This document shows positions 8,978 to 18,052 of a stretch of 64,000 nt of DNA, one piece after another. Position 1 is the stretch's first letter, and every line of letters begins with the position of its first letter. Position numbers and translations under genes: made by a program. The notes under the pieces were generated by a model. The model had not been told where the DNA came from and searched no databases. It saw only the letters and a list, made by a program, of their open reading frames with translations. Source of the stretch: CALODP01 sp942492055 (GTDB lineage Bacteria; Bacteroidota; Ignavibacteria; Ignavibacteriales; Melioribacteraceae). Location of the stretch: NCBI GenBank assembly GCA_942492055.1, contig CALODP010000015.1:620001-684000 (forward strand). The letters are read 5' to 3'.

Positions 8978-9984
8978 ATGATATCGAAATAAAGAACGCC
9001 TTGCTATTGGCGCCGATGGAAGATGTTACCAGTTTAGGTTATAGAAAATTATGCAAGGAACTTGGCGCTGATATTGTTTACACGGAGTTTGTCAATTCGG
9101 ACGGGCTGATTAGAAACAATAAAAAGACAGCAAAGAAGATGACAATAACCGACGAAGAGAGACCGGTAGGTATTCAGATCTATGGTAATGATCTTGAGGC
9201 CATGGTAGAGTCTGCAAAGATCTCGGAAGAGAAAGATCCTGACATTATTGATGTCAACGCCGGTTGCTGGGTTAAGAAGGTAGCCAGAAGAGGCGCAGGA
9301 GCCGGTCTGTTGAAAGATCCTCCTTATTTGGAGAGAATGGTAGGGGAAATTGTAAAAGCCGTTCAGAAGCCGGTTACGGTTAAAACCAGAATAGGTTGGG
9401 ACACCGATTCGATAAAGATTATCGATATAGCCAAACGTCTGCAAGGTGTCGGGGTAAAAGCTTTAACGATTCATTGCAGAACCCGTATGCAGGGACATTC
9501 CGGTGAGGCGGACTGGTCATGGATTCCAAAGATAAAAGAGGCTGTGGATATTCCTGTTGTAGTGAACGGAGGAATCTTTACTGCCGAAGATGTGAAGAGA
9601 GCTTTTGATGAAACCGGAGCCGACGGCGTGATGATTGCCAGAGGAGCGATTGATCATCCTTGGGTATTCAGAGAGGCGAAAGAATTATTGGAGAAGGGGA
9701 AAGTAGAAACCGAACTCACAAAAGAGGAAAGAATTCATACCGCACTCAAGCATCTGAAATATGAAATTGATTATAGAGAGGAAGAACGTCAGGCGGTTAT
9801 TCCTTTTAGGAAATATTACTCAGGATATCTGAAGGGATTGTACAACGCATCGAAGACAAGACAAGAGTTGATGAAGTATATCGAATACGGACCTATTGAG
9901 GAAGTGTTACTCAACTACTTGGACTACTTGAACAAACATGAAGAATATCTTCTCTCACAAGAGGGAAATAGTGATAACAAATAA
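8965..9984 (+). CDS. dus: tRNA-dihydrouridine synthase (Dus)
   Basis: A 339-aa FMN-dependent TIM-barrel enzyme that reduces uridines in the tRNA D-loop. LLAPMEDVTSLGYR opens the barrel and VGIQIYGND follows. The catalytic Cys is C101 in NAGCWVKKV (usually GCP), then VTVKTRIGW, IHCRTRMQGHSG and VNGGIFTAED at the phosphate site. The start is the ATG at 8965, inside the end of the MFS gene and preceded by a purine-rich stretch; a longer frame would run 43 codons into that gene. It is closest to DusB in layout. The proline after the catalytic Cys is replaced by Trp. Confidence 0.92.
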   Translation: MFKIDDIEIKNALLLAPMEDVTSLGYRKLCKELGADIVYTEFVNSDGLIRNNKKTAKKMTITDEERPVGIQIYGNDLEAMVESAKISEEKDPDIIDVNAGCWVKKVARRGAGAGLLKDPPYLERMVGEIVKAVQKPVTVKTRIGWDTDSIKIIDIAKRLQGVGVKALTIHCRTRMQGHSGEADWSWIPKIKEAVDIPVVVNGGIFTAEDVKRAFDETGADGVMIARGAIDHPWVFREAKELLEKGKVETELTKEERIHTALKHLKYEIDYREEERQAVIPFRKYYSGYLKGLYNASKTRQELMKYIEYGPIEEVLLNYLDYLNKHEEYLLSQEGNSDNK

Positions 9985-9994
9985 CGGATAAAAA

Positions 9995-10594
9995 TTGAAG
10001 TCGAAATCTTACTTAACCGCTCGAATAATCTCTAACATTTTTGTCCCACCCACAATAACACTAATAAGTTTTATTATTCTAGGAGTAGCTTTCGAGGCTA
10101 CTCCCGTTATGAAAATATCGGTAGCTTTCTCCGGATTATTTTTCGGTCTGTTGATACCGATTATTTTTTTCCTCCTATTGATGAAGCGGGGAAAGATAGC
10201 GGATGTGGACGCCACAATTAAAGAGGAAAGAGGGGGGCCGTTTCTATTCGGAGTTCTTCTTTGTACCCTCGCTATGTTACTGTTGATCTATCTTGACGCC
10301 AACATCAATTCAATCCTTCTTTGGGGAACGTACGCGGTCAACACTTTGCTACTAATTCTGATCAATAAATTTTGGAAGATAAGCGCCCACGCTATCGGAG
10401 TATCTCTCCCGATGGGAGCGATGACTTTTATCTGGGGGAGTAGAGGTTTGTTATTGCTTCCACTTTTGATCGCCGTAGGCTGGTCCCGACTCAGGCTTGG
10501 GGTGCATGATATTTATCAGGTAACCGCAGGATCTTTGTTCGGATTTTGCTTAACTTATCTCCAATATTATTTCCTAATAAACTACGTGCTTTGA
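9995..10594 (+). CDS. PAP2-like membrane protein
   Basis: A 199-aa protein with about six membrane helices. Near the C-terminus WSRLRLGVHDIYQVTAGSLFG resembles the third PAP2 phosphatase motif (SR-x5-H-x3-D), and ISAHAIG resembles the second (PSGH). The Asp of the third motif is Gln and the first motif is not clear, so activity is uncertain. The family dephosphorylates lipid phosphates at the membrane. Translation appears to start at a TTG (9995), the only start at the right distance from the first helix. It ends 1 bp before polX. Confidence 0.62.
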   Translation: MKSKSYLTARIISNIFVPPTITLISFIILGVAFEATPVMKISVAFSGLFFGLLIPIIFFLLLMKRGKIADVDATIKEERGGPFLFGVLLCTLAMLLLIYLDANINSILLWGTYAVNTLLLILINKFWKISAHAIGVSLPMGAMTFIWGSRGLLLLPLLIAVGWSRLRLGVHDIYQVTAGSLFGFCLTYLQYYFLINYVL

Positions 10595-10595
10595 T

Positions 10596-12260
10596 ATGTC
10601 ATTCAGAAAAGAGATAGTCGGGTTGATAGAAAACTTTGCCGACCTCCTGGAGTTTACCGGAGGGAATAAGTTCAAAGTAAGTGCCTTCAAAAACGGAGCG
10701 AATATTCTACGAAGACTGGAAGGAGATCCGGAAGAAATGTTACGCACCGGAGAACTTAAGAACGTCAGAGGAATAGGGAAGGGGATCCTCGGAGTTATCG
10801 AAGAATTCTCTACCGAAGGAAAAGTGGAAGAGTATGAAAATCTTCTGGAGCAGGTTCCGCGTGGTATCATGGACGTGATGAATGTCCGAGGTTTGGGAGC
10901 CAAAAAAGTGAAGGTGCTTCACGAGGTTTTGGGGATAGAAGACCTGGACGATTTGGCCGGAGCATGTGTGGAAGGAAAGGTGGCAGAGTTAAAAGGATTC
11001 GGAGAGAAGACTCAGGAAAGTATTATGAAAGAGGTGCTCCGAATAAAAAGAGGAGCCGGTTATATGCTGCTCCATCACGCCGAAGCACACGCGAAAAATG
11101 TGCTCCGAATTGTGGAGCAGTGTGAATGCTCCGAAAGATTCGAGCTAACGGGCGAATTGAGACGTGCCACCGAGATTGTTTCCCGAATTGAGGTGATAAT
11201 TTCGGGATCACGTTATGTAGAACTTGAAGAGGAGTTGAGTAAACTCTTTGTAATAAAAGAAGTTACGCGGGATCACCTTTCGGTAAAATTGAATAGTGAA
11301 CACAACGGAAGAAAGGTAGTGCTCCATCTCTGTAAACCTGAAAATTACGGCGATGTTTTATGTGCCACCACCGGAGCAAAAGGATTTACGGAAAAATATT
11401 TGAAAGATGTCTGCTCCGGAAACCACGAAAACGAAGAAGAAATCTTCTCGGAAAAGGGAGTGAGTTTTGTGATCCCCGAGATGAGAGAAGAAGAATATTT
11501 TACGACAAGCGAAGTGCTCCGAGAGAATTCCGATCTGACTTCGGAAGCTTTGAAAGGGATGTTTCACTTCCACACGACATGGTCCGACGGGCAGAATTCC
11601 CTCGAGGAAATGATAGAGAAAGCACGCTCGAGAGGGTACGAATATGCCGCGGTTTGTGATCACAGTAAGAGCGCTTTTTATGCCAACGGTCTGACCGAGG
11701 AGAGAGTGCTCGATCAGAAAAAAGAGATCGAAGAGGTAAGCGCGAAATTGGGATTCCCGATTTATCACGGAATCGAAAGTGATATTTTGCGTGACGGATC
11801 GCTCGATTATTCCGATGACTTTTTAGGGAATTTTGATTTTATTGTAGCCTCGGTTCATTCGATTTTCGGGCTGCCCGAAGAGGAGATGACGGCAAGAATA
11901 ATCGGAGCGGTGGAGAACAAATATGCCAATCTGTTGGGGCATCCGACGGGGCGGTTACTCCTTTCTCGAGACCCTTACAGAGTGGATATGAAAAAGGTAA
12001 TTGATGCCTGCGCGGCGAATGATGTTGCCATTGAAATCAACGCTTCTCCCTTCCGTTTGGATCTGGATTGGCGACTGATTTATTATGCCAGGGAACGGGG
12101 GTGTCGCTTCGCAATTAATCCGGACGCTCATTCGACGGAGGGAATAGATGATGATCGCTTCGGAATAAGGGTGGCAAGAAAGGGAGGCATGAAGCGGGGT
12201 GATGTGATAAATTGTTTTAGTGAAAATGAATTCAAAAAATATATATCGAAAAAGATTTAG
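10596..12260 (+). CDS. polX: PolX-like protein: HhH, polymerase-fold and PHP domains
   Basis: 554 aa, near the usual bacterial PolX length. Helix-hairpin-helix motifs lie at VRGIGKG (57-63), VRGLGAKK and LKGFGEKT. The nucleotidyltransferase core spans about 150-310. The C-terminal PHP phosphoesterase starts at FHFHTTWSDG (323) and keeps AVCDHS, GIESD, VASVHS, GHPTGR and NPDAHS, so its metal site looks intact. At the polymerase active site the expected D-I-D is R-I-E (197-199) and GS is GE. The domain therefore probably lacks polymerase activity, while the PHP 3'-5' exonuclease or AP-site activity may remain. It follows a PAP2-like gene and precedes apt. Confidence 0.88.
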   Translation: MSFRKEIVGLIENFADLLEFTGGNKFKVSAFKNGANILRRLEGDPEEMLRTGELKNVRGIGKGILGVIEEFSTEGKVEEYENLLEQVPRGIMDVMNVRGLGAKKVKVLHEVLGIEDLDDLAGACVEGKVAELKGFGEKTQESIMKEVLRIKRGAGYMLLHHAEAHAKNVLRIVEQCECSERFELTGELRRATEIVSRIEVIISGSRYVELEEELSKLFVIKEVTRDHLSVKLNSEHNGRKVVLHLCKPENYGDVLCATTGAKGFTEKYLKDVCSGNHENEEEIFSEKGVSFVIPEMREEEYFTTSEVLRENSDLTSEALKGMFHFHTTWSDGQNSLEEMIEKARSRGYEYAAVCDHSKSAFYANGLTEERVLDQKKEIEEVSAKLGFPIYHGIESDILRDGSLDYSDDFLGNFDFIVASVHSIFGLPEEEMTARIIGAVENKYANLLGHPTGRLLLSRDPYRVDMKKVIDACAANDVAIEINASPFRLDLDWRLIYYARERGCRFAINPDAHSTEGIDDDRFGIRVARKGGMKRGDVINCFSENEFKKYISKKI

Positions 12261-12287
12261 AAAAATTAAACAATTAGTGAGGGTCAA

Positions 12288-12809
12288 ATGGATCTAAAAA
12301 AAATTATTCGTGATGTTCCGGGATTCCCGAAAGAGGGAATTGTTTTCAGAGATATTACAACTCTTCTAAAGGATAGAGAAGGATTTAGTGACGCGTTGGA
12401 TAAGCTTCATAAGATATCCGAGAATAAGGGGATCGATAAGGTAATAGGAATTGAATCCCGAGGATTTATTTTCGGAGGAGCTTTGGCCGACAGACTAGAT
12501 GCCGGTTTTGTTCCGATAAGAAAGCCCGGTAAACTCCCGGCTCCGAGTGTTAGCGAATCGTATGTTTTGGAATATGGTACCGATGAAATTGAAATTCATC
12601 AGGACGCTATTCAACCTGGGGACAAAGTTCTTCTTCATGACGATCTTCTTGCGACCGGTGGAACGATGGAAGCGGCTTGCAAACTTGTGGAGAAATTGGG
12701 TGCGGAGGTTGTTCAGATTTCCTTCCTTATCGAGTTGACTTTCCTAAACGGTCGCTCCAAACTTTCCAAATATGAAGTTGAATCTTTAGTGGAGTATGAC
12801 TCCGAATAG
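12288..12809 (+). CDS. apt: Adenine phosphoribosyltransferase
   Basis: A 173-aa purine salvage enzyme making AMP from adenine and PRPP. IRDVPGFPKEGIVFRDIT at the N-terminus is the adenine-pocket signature; GIESRGFIFGGALA and the PRPP loop VLLHDDLLATGGT follow. Length and motif order match bacterial Apt. The ribosome site GTGAGGG lies 5 bp before the ATG. A terminator lies 33 bp after the stop, so it ends the polX-apt transcript. Confidence 0.96.
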   Translation: MDLKKIIRDVPGFPKEGIVFRDITTLLKDREGFSDALDKLHKISENKGIDKVIGIESRGFIFGGALADRLDAGFVPIRKPGKLPAPSVSESYVLEYGTDEIEIHQDAIQPGDKVLLHDDLLATGGTMEAACKLVEKLGAEVVQISFLIELTFLNGRSKLSKYEVESLVEYDSE

Positions 12810-12842
12810 AGTACATATTTCTTTTCGTTTTTGCTCAAGATA

Positions 12843-12888
12843 TTCCGGTTGAGTTTTGCGTTTCGCAGCTTAACCGGAAGTTTTTTTT
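12843..12888 (+). terminator. Rho-independent terminator after apt
   Basis: Stem TTCCGGTT(g)AG pairs with CT(t)AACCGGAA around a loop that includes TGCGTTTCGCA, followed by eight T. Confidence 0.88.
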
Positions 12889-12962
12889 CTTACCGTTAGC
12901 TCGCCAAATATAAATATAACGTTTTCATATTTTCGTCAAGCCGGATTTGTGTTCTAGCCATG

Positions 12963-13213
12963 TGTCGGAACGTTTCCGAAGAGTGGCGGAACGATTCCGG
13001 TGAGTGGCGGAACGATTCCGAAGGGTGTCGGAACGATTCCGAAGAGTGTCGGAACGATTCCGAAGGGTGTCGGAACGATTCCGAAGGGTGTCGGAACGAT
13101 TCCGAAGGGTGTCGGAACGATTCCGGTGAGTGGCGGAACGTTTCCGAGAGGGGCGGAACGATTCCGGAGGGTGGCGGAACGATTCCGGAGGGTGGCGGAG
13201 TCTTTCCGAAGGT
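12963..13213. repeat. 21-bp tandem array 2 with CGGAA-N3-TTCCG palindromes
   Basis: Twelve units of 21 bp, with one 1-bp deletion near 13150. Unit consensus is tgtcggaacgattccgaaggg. Nine units carry the exact 13-bp inverted repeat CGGAACGATTCCG, two have CGT in the centre, and the last is degenerate. An 8-bp linker (aagggtgt or ggtgagtg type) separates the palindromes. Several frames are open only because the unit has no stop codon; none has a ribosome site. It lies between the apt terminator and the IS256-family element, which begins 17 bp after the last clear unit. Confidence 0.95.
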
Positions 13214-13221
13214 GTTTTCGG

Positions 13222-14554
13222 CTCTTTTCGGTAGTGTCTCAAAAAGTGTGTAAATAAAAAAAACACTATATTCGCACAAAAAAAAGGAGACACCATGGAA
13301 AAAGGGAATAAAGAAGAATTGAAAGGATTACTAAAGAAAGAACTAAAAGGAAAAGATGTACATAGTTTTTTTGACGAGTTATATAAGGAAACCATAGAAA
13401 CTCTGTTAGAAGCAGAAATGGATGAACATCTGGGCTATGAGAAGTACCAAAAGAGAGAAGAAGAAGGAAAAGAAAACAGTAGGAACGGCAATAAAGCCAA
13501 GCTAGTAAAGACTAAAAACGGGGAATACAGCATAGAAGTACCGCGAGATAGGAATGGGAGTTTCACCCCAAAACTAGTCCCGAAGCGAAAGAAAGTAATA
13601 GATATGATAGAAGAAAAGATACTGTTATTGTACAGCAAAGGAATGAGCGTAAGAGACATACAAGAGAGTATAGAAGACATATATGGGGTGAAGATAGATA
13701 AAAGCTCGATATCGAGAATGACCGATAAAATATTACCGAAAATAGAAGAATGGAGGAACAGACCACTGGACAAATTATATTATATCGTCTGGATGGACGC
13801 CCTCCATATAAAGATAAGAGAGAACTACAGATTAGCAGACAAAACAATAAACATAGCCATCGGCTTAAACAGCGAAGGGCGCAAGGAAGTATTAGGCCTA
13901 TGGCTAAGCAAAGAAGAATCCTCATCCTACTGGTATGAAGTATTAACAGACCTAAAATCAAGAGGAGTAAAAGACATCCTAATAAGCTCAACAGACAATC
14001 TGAAGGGATTTACGGATGTAATCAAGAAAACATTCACAAAAACCGTAACTCAAGTCTGTGTGCTACATCAAATACGCAACACACTAAGATACGTAGCCTA
14101 TAAGGATAGAAAGCTTTTTACTATAGATCTGAAGAATGTTTATGAAGCTCCGAACAAAGAAGCCGGAGAAAAGGCACTCGAAGAATTAAGAGAGAAATGG
14201 GGAAGCAAATATAGGATGCCAATCAACTCATGGTTTACAAATTGGGAGAATCTATCGAACTATTTTGATTATCCCGTTGAAATAAGAAAGCTCATTTATA
14301 CTACAAATATTATAGAGAATCTAAATAAGAACATTAGAAAATACACAAAGAATAAGACCCAATTCCCAACCGATGAAGCTGCCATTAAAGCTGTTTATTT
14401 GGCATGTAGAAACGTAGAAAGAGCTTGGACTAAACCTATAGCCGGATGGGGTTTTATTTTAAATCAATTTAAGGATATATTTGCCGAGAGATTAGAAAAC
14501 TAGTATTCACTTATTTTCGAATGTACACACTTTTTGAGACACTACCCTCTTTTC
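13222..14554 (+). mobile_element. Intact IS256-family insertion sequence with 8-bp target duplication
   Basis: The element spans 13230-14546 (1317 bp). Its ends are perfect 23-bp inverted repeats beginning GGTAGTGTCTCAAAAA (13230-13252 and 14524-14546). The direct repeat CTCTTTTC flanks it at 13222-13229 and 14547-14554, the 8-bp duplication expected for IS256. It carries one intact transposase. Perfect ends, duplication and open frame point to a recent insertion. Removing it restores a sequence continuous with the decaying tail of array 2. Confidence 0.96.
13295..14503 (+). CDS. IS256-family transposase
   Basis: 402 aa, the usual IS256 (Transposase_mut) length. DDE-site regions visible are WMDALHIKIRE, SSTDNLKGF and NIIENLNKNIRK with the catalytic Glu; the C-terminal helical part includes AYLACRN-like VYLACRNVERAW. 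The N-terminus is Lys/Glu-rich, as in relatives. GGAG lies 8 bp before the ATG. No frameshift or stop breaks it, so it is probably active. The gene is richer in A than its neighbours, consistent with separate ancestry. Confidence 0.96.
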   Translation: MEKGNKEELKGLLKKELKGKDVHSFFDELYKETIETLLEAEMDEHLGYEKYQKREEEGKENSRNGNKAKLVKTKNGEYSIEVPRDRNGSFTPKLVPKRKKVIDMIEEKILLLYSKGMSVRDIQESIEDIYGVKIDKSSISRMTDKILPKIEEWRNRPLDKLYYIVWMDALHIKIRENYRLADKTINIAIGLNSEGRKEVLGLWLSKEESSSYWYEVLTDLKSRGVKDILISSTDNLKGFTDVIKKTFTKTVTQVCVLHQIRNTLRYVAYKDRKLFTIDLKNVYEAPNKEAGEKALEELREKWGSKYRMPINSWFTNWENLSNYFDYPVEIRKLIYTTNIIENLNKNIRKYTKNKTQFPTDEAAIKAVYLACRNVERAWTKPIAGWGFILNQFKDIFAERLEN

Positions 14555-14667
14555 TCCTGTAAAAACTGTAAAGCTATTTCAGGACTGGACACTCTGTAGT
14601 AATTCTGTTTGATTTTTCCAATATATTTGTTACCATTAATCCCACTTAAAATAATCGGAGGGGTTAC

Positions 14668-15459
14668 ATGGAGCTTAATATTCAGGGAAAGAATGTTTTG
14701 GTTACCGCCGGTAGTAAAGGGATTGGCAGGGCAACCGCGGAACTCTTTTTGAAAGAAGGATGCAACGTAGCTATATCTTCAAGTAACCGGGAAAATCTGA
14801 TTAAGGCCGCAAGCGATATTAAGCAGACTTTGGGGGTTGAGCCCTTCTGGACTGTTTGCGATTTGAACAAGGTTGAAGATATCAATAATACTTTTGATGA
14901 TATTACGAAGGTGATGGGAGATATCGATATTTTGGTGAATAATTGCGGTGGGCCGGATCCTGGATATTTCGATGAGTTACTAGATGAGAGATGGTACGAA
15001 TCGATTGAGCAGATATTGATGAGTACCGTAAGAATGACGAGGAATTTTCTTCCGGGGATGAAGGTGAAAGGTTGGGGAAGAATAATTAACATCACATCTA
15101 TTGCAGTTAAGCAACCTTTGGATTATTTGATGCTTTCCAATTCGTTGAGGAGCGCGGTTACTTCTTTCGCGAAAACCCTTTCGAGCGAAGTGGGAAAATA
15201 TAATATTACAATAAATAATGTAGCACCGGGTTACACTCTTACTTCACGATTATATGAATTGGCTGTGGAGAAGGGGAAATTGACCGGGACATCTCACGAG
15301 CAGGTTTTGGCTGATCTGGCTGCGGAATTACCTGTCAGAAGATTGGCCAGTCCGGAGGAGATTGGATCGATGATACTTTATCTGGCTTCGGAGAGAGCCG
15401 GGTTTATTACAGGAAATACATTCGCCGTTGATGGCGGTATGATAAAATCAACTTACTAA
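14668..15459 (+). CDS. SDR-family protein with altered catalytic motif
   Basis: 263 aa, classical short-chain dehydrogenase length. The nucleotide fold is intact: TAGSKGIGRA (13-22), NNCGG (91-95) and NVAPGYTLT. Ser144 is in place (NITSIA). The catalytic Y-x3-K appears as S-N-S-L-R: Ser157 replaces Tyr and Arg161 replaces Lys. This SNxLR variant marks a recognised SDR subgroup often annotated as 3-oxoacyl-ACP reductase; its reaction is unclear. The C-terminus (SERAGFITGNTFAVDGGM) is normal. It has a strong ribosome site (GGAGG) and an upstream TATATTTG at about 14618 that could be its -10 box. Confidence 0.87.
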   Translation: MELNIQGKNVLVTAGSKGIGRATAELFLKEGCNVAISSSNRENLIKAASDIKQTLGVEPFWTVCDLNKVEDINNTFDDITKVMGDIDILVNNCGGPDPGYFDELLDERWYESIEQILMSTVRMTRNFLPGMKVKGWGRIINITSIAVKQPLDYLMLSNSLRSAVTSFAKTLSSEVGKYNITINNVAPGYTLTSRLYELAVEKGKLTGTSHEQVLADLAAELPVRRLASPEEIGSMILYLASERAGFITGNTFAVDGGMIKSTY

Positions 15460-15493
15460 TTTTATTAATTTCTCCATAAATAGGGGACGAAAG

Positions 15494-17053
15494 ATGATCA
15501 AGCAAATAGAGCTGGATATTTTTCCGGATCGTATTGAAGACTATGCATTTCACCGCGAACTTGCCGCGAAAAAATTAAAAATCAATCCGAATGAGATAAA
15601 GAATTTAAGAATCGAGAGACGCTCGGTTGACGCAAGGAAGAAGAGACCTTTCTTTAAGGTAAAGGCAACTGCTTTCATAAATGAAGAGGCGCCTGATGAG
15701 AGAACAAAGTTCGACTTTAAGAATGTAGCGGAATCGAATAAGAGAGTGATTGTTGTAGGGAGCGGACCTGCAGGTTTATTTGCCTCGCTGAGATTAATAG
15801 AGTTGGGAATTAAACCTGTTTTGCTTGAGCGTGGAAAGGATGTTCAATCCAGAAGAAGGGATTTGAAAGTTCTACAGCAAGATGGGATTGTAAATCCCGA
15901 ATCGAATTATTGTTTCGGAGAAGGGGGAGCGGGCACTTATAGTGACGGAAAGCTTTATACCCGTTCAACGAAGCGTGGTAATGTGAAGAGAATTTTGGAA
16001 TTGTTTGTAAAGAACGGGGCTCAGCCGGAAATAATGATTGATGCTCATCCGCATATCGGATCGAATGTGCTTCCGAAGGTTGTTACCGGGTTGCGTGAAA
16101 TGATAATTAGCTTCGGGGGAGAAGTCCGTTTCAATTCGAAGGTGACTGACATTATTCTTGAAAACGGAATAGCCAAAGGGGTAATAATAAATGATTCCGA
16201 GGAATGTGTTGCTGATTCGGTGATTTTGGCAACCGGGCATTCGGCGAGGGATATTTATTATTTACTAAATAAGAAGAATTTATTTCTGGAAGCAAAACCT
16301 TTCGCAATGGGAGTTAGGATAGAGCATCCTCAAAAACTGATAGATTCCATACAATATAATAGTGCCGAAAGGCATGACAAACTTCCGGCGGCAAGCTATA
16401 GTTTGACATGTCAGGTAGACGGAAGGGGAGTTTATTCTTTCTGTATGTGTCCGGGAGGAATTATTGTTCCTTCGACAACCTCACCGGGGGAATTGGTTTT
16501 GAACGGGATGTCTGTTTCGCGAAGAGATTCCGCTTACGCAAACGCCGGTTTTGTGGTAGCCGTTACGGAAGAGGATTGGCAGAAGTATAAGAAAACCGAC
16601 GGGGTATTTGCCGGATTGAGGTATCAATCGGAGCTTGAAAAATTGGCCTTTATGACGGGGGGAGAATCGCAAAAGGCACCGGCTCAGAGAGTAACCGATT
16701 TTCTGAAGGGGCGTTTGTCCGACACACTTCCGAAGGCATCATATATTCCGGGAACGGTTAGCAAACCTTTGCACCATATATTACCTAAATCGGTTTCAAG
16801 TCGTTTGAAGAAGGCGTTGTATCTTTTCGACAAGAAGATGAAGGGATATATTACAGAAGAGGCGCAGATGTTGGCTCCGGAAACCAGAACAAGTTCTCCG
16901 ATAAGAATTCCGAGAGAATGGCAGACAATGATGCATTCTCAGGCGGAAGGATTGTTCCCTGCTGGAGAGGGTGCGGGATATGCCGGTGGGATTATTTCCG
17001 CCGCAATTGACGGAGAAAGAGCAGCTGAAGCGGCCGCGAAGTTTCTCGGATAG
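15494..17053 (+). CDS. FAD-dependent oxidoreductase (COG2509 type)
   Basis: A 519-aa flavoprotein. An N-terminal module of about 85 residues is followed by the dinucleotide-binding motif VVGSGPAGLFAS (about 91-102) and LLERGKD. SNYCFGEGGAGTYSDGKLYT, MCPGGIIVPS and AGEGAGYAGGIISAAIDG mark the uncharacterised FAD-dependent dehydrogenase family COG2509. The C-terminal GAG...GG motif binds FAD. The substrate is unknown. The ATG has GGGGACG 5 bp upstream, and the gene sits 34 bp after the SDR gene, probably in one transcript ended by the next terminator. Confidence 0.87.
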   Translation: MIKQIELDIFPDRIEDYAFHRELAAKKLKINPNEIKNLRIERRSVDARKKRPFFKVKATAFINEEAPDERTKFDFKNVAESNKRVIVVGSGPAGLFASLRLIELGIKPVLLERGKDVQSRRRDLKVLQQDGIVNPESNYCFGEGGAGTYSDGKLYTRSTKRGNVKRILELFVKNGAQPEIMIDAHPHIGSNVLPKVVTGLREMIISFGGEVRFNSKVTDIILENGIAKGVIINDSEECVADSVILATGHSARDIYYLLNKKNLFLEAKPFAMGVRIEHPQKLIDSIQYNSAERHDKLPAASYSLTCQVDGRGVYSFCMCPGGIIVPSTTSPGELVLNGMSVSRRDSAYANAGFVVAVTEEDWQKYKKTDGVFAGLRYQSELEKLAFMTGGESQKAPAQRVTDFLKGRLSDTLPKASYIPGTVSKPLHHILPKSVSSRLKKALYLFDKKMKGYITEEAQMLAPETRTSSPIRIPREWQTMMHSQAEGLFPAGEGAGYAGGIISAAIDGERAAEAAAKFLG

Positions 17054-17072
17054 TAATTATATTTAACAGAGA

Positions 17073-17107
17073 AAAGAGCAATTGTCGATTGGATGATTGC
17101 TCTTTTT
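17073..17107 (+). terminator. Rho-independent terminator
   Basis: AAAGAGCAAT pairs with ATTGCTCTTT around a 13-nt loop and leads into T residues, 19 bp after the FAD protein. Confidence 0.85.
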
Positions 17108-17260
17108 GTTTATACTATTTTTAGAACTTGATTTATTGAGTTTTGTAAATTATCTTAAAGTGTCTATATTATTAATAGTTAAAGTCCGGAGGGGGTCCGA
17201 TTTTAATTGTGGGTTTTATGCCAAAGCATGACCCGGTTTATTAATAATAAGGAAGATAGT

Positions 17261-18052
17261 ATGAAACTATTACGAATTTCTCCTATTGTTGTAGTTATTA
17301 GTTTCGTAATTACAATTCTTGCGTGTCAGGATAGCTTAACTGATCCTGAGCAAATCAGATCCGAATATCCCGGTGTAGCGGGAAAAGTAAGGAACGAGGA
17401 AGGTAAGCTTTTACAAGGGGTAAAGGTTTATTGCTTATTCCAATTCTATAATGTAACAGAGTCTAATACTCCTAAGAGTCTGCCGAAAATACCAACCGAA
17501 GTAACCAATTTCGATTTTGTTTTAGAGCAAAATACTCCGAATCCGATTATTAATTCTACCTACTTACACTTTGCTCTTCCGGTGAAATCGAAAGTTGAGA
17601 TTAAGATTATCAATCCGATGTCGGGGAAGACAATCTACCAACAAAGAGAAAATCTGTCGGAAGGTTTGTATCAGAGATGCCTTGAAAATATAGTTGATAG
17701 TCTGAATATGAGAAACGGGAAATATGAATATTCCATAAGGGCAGAAGGGATTGACGGGAATATTTATGAGGATAAGAAGGAGATGTTTGTAATTAGCAAT
17801 AAAGGGAAGGCGAATTGCGTAACAGATAAAAAGGGGTATTTCAAATTCAAGTATCCTTATGCTTTTCAGGGGGATAGTATTTGCGTTAATTATTCCGATT
17901 CATATGGGGCATATTATTGGCAAGTTACCCCAAATGTAAATTTCTTATTCGAAAAGGAAGGATACATATCACGGACAGTTCCTATCTATTTATATGACAG
18001 TATGGTATTAAGTCGTGATGTGGTATTAAAGAAGGAGGATGAGGATGAATAG
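17261..18052 (+). CDS. Lipoprotein with internal sorting-domain-like module
   Basis: 263 aa from the ATG at 17261, which has AAGGAAG upstream. A lipoprotein signal ends in ITILAC. The mature protein begins with a carboxypeptidase-regulatory-like segment (GVAGKVRNEEGKLLQGVKVYC). Residues of about 90-185 read like a T9SS/FlgD-type C-terminal domain (LEQNTPNPIINSTYLHFALP, then V-x-I-K-I-I-N) but lie inside the protein. A second half of the regulatory fold follows (KGYFKFKYPYAF). It overlaps the next gene by 8 bp. Probably a surface or periplasmic binding protein; function unknown. Confidence 0.7.
   Translation: MKLLRISPIVVVISFVITILACQDSLTDPEQIRSEYPGVAGKVRNEEGKLLQGVKVYCLFQFYNVTESNTPKSLPKIPTEVTNFDFVLEQNTPNPIINSTYLHFALPVKSKVEIKIINPMSGKTIYQQRENLSEGLYQRCLENIVDSLNMRNGKYEYSIRAEGIDGNIYEDKKEMFVISNKGKANCVTDKKGYFKFKYPYAFQGDSICVNYSDSYGAYYWQVTPNVNFLFEKEGYISRTVPIYLYDSMVLSRDVVLKKEDEDE

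Noticed and set aside
10596..12260. PolX as a pseudogene
   Set aside because: The frame is intact at normal length and the PHP ligands are all kept; only the polymerase site has changed.
12963..13213. CRISPR array
   Set aside because: The repeats are head-to-tail with no unique spacers, the unit is 21 bp, and no cas gene is in the window. The same holds for the other three arrays.
12896..13395. Repeat-protein genes on both strands of array 2
   Set aside because: Several frames are open at once because the unit contains no stop. None has a ribosome site, and two overlap the IS256 transposase gene.
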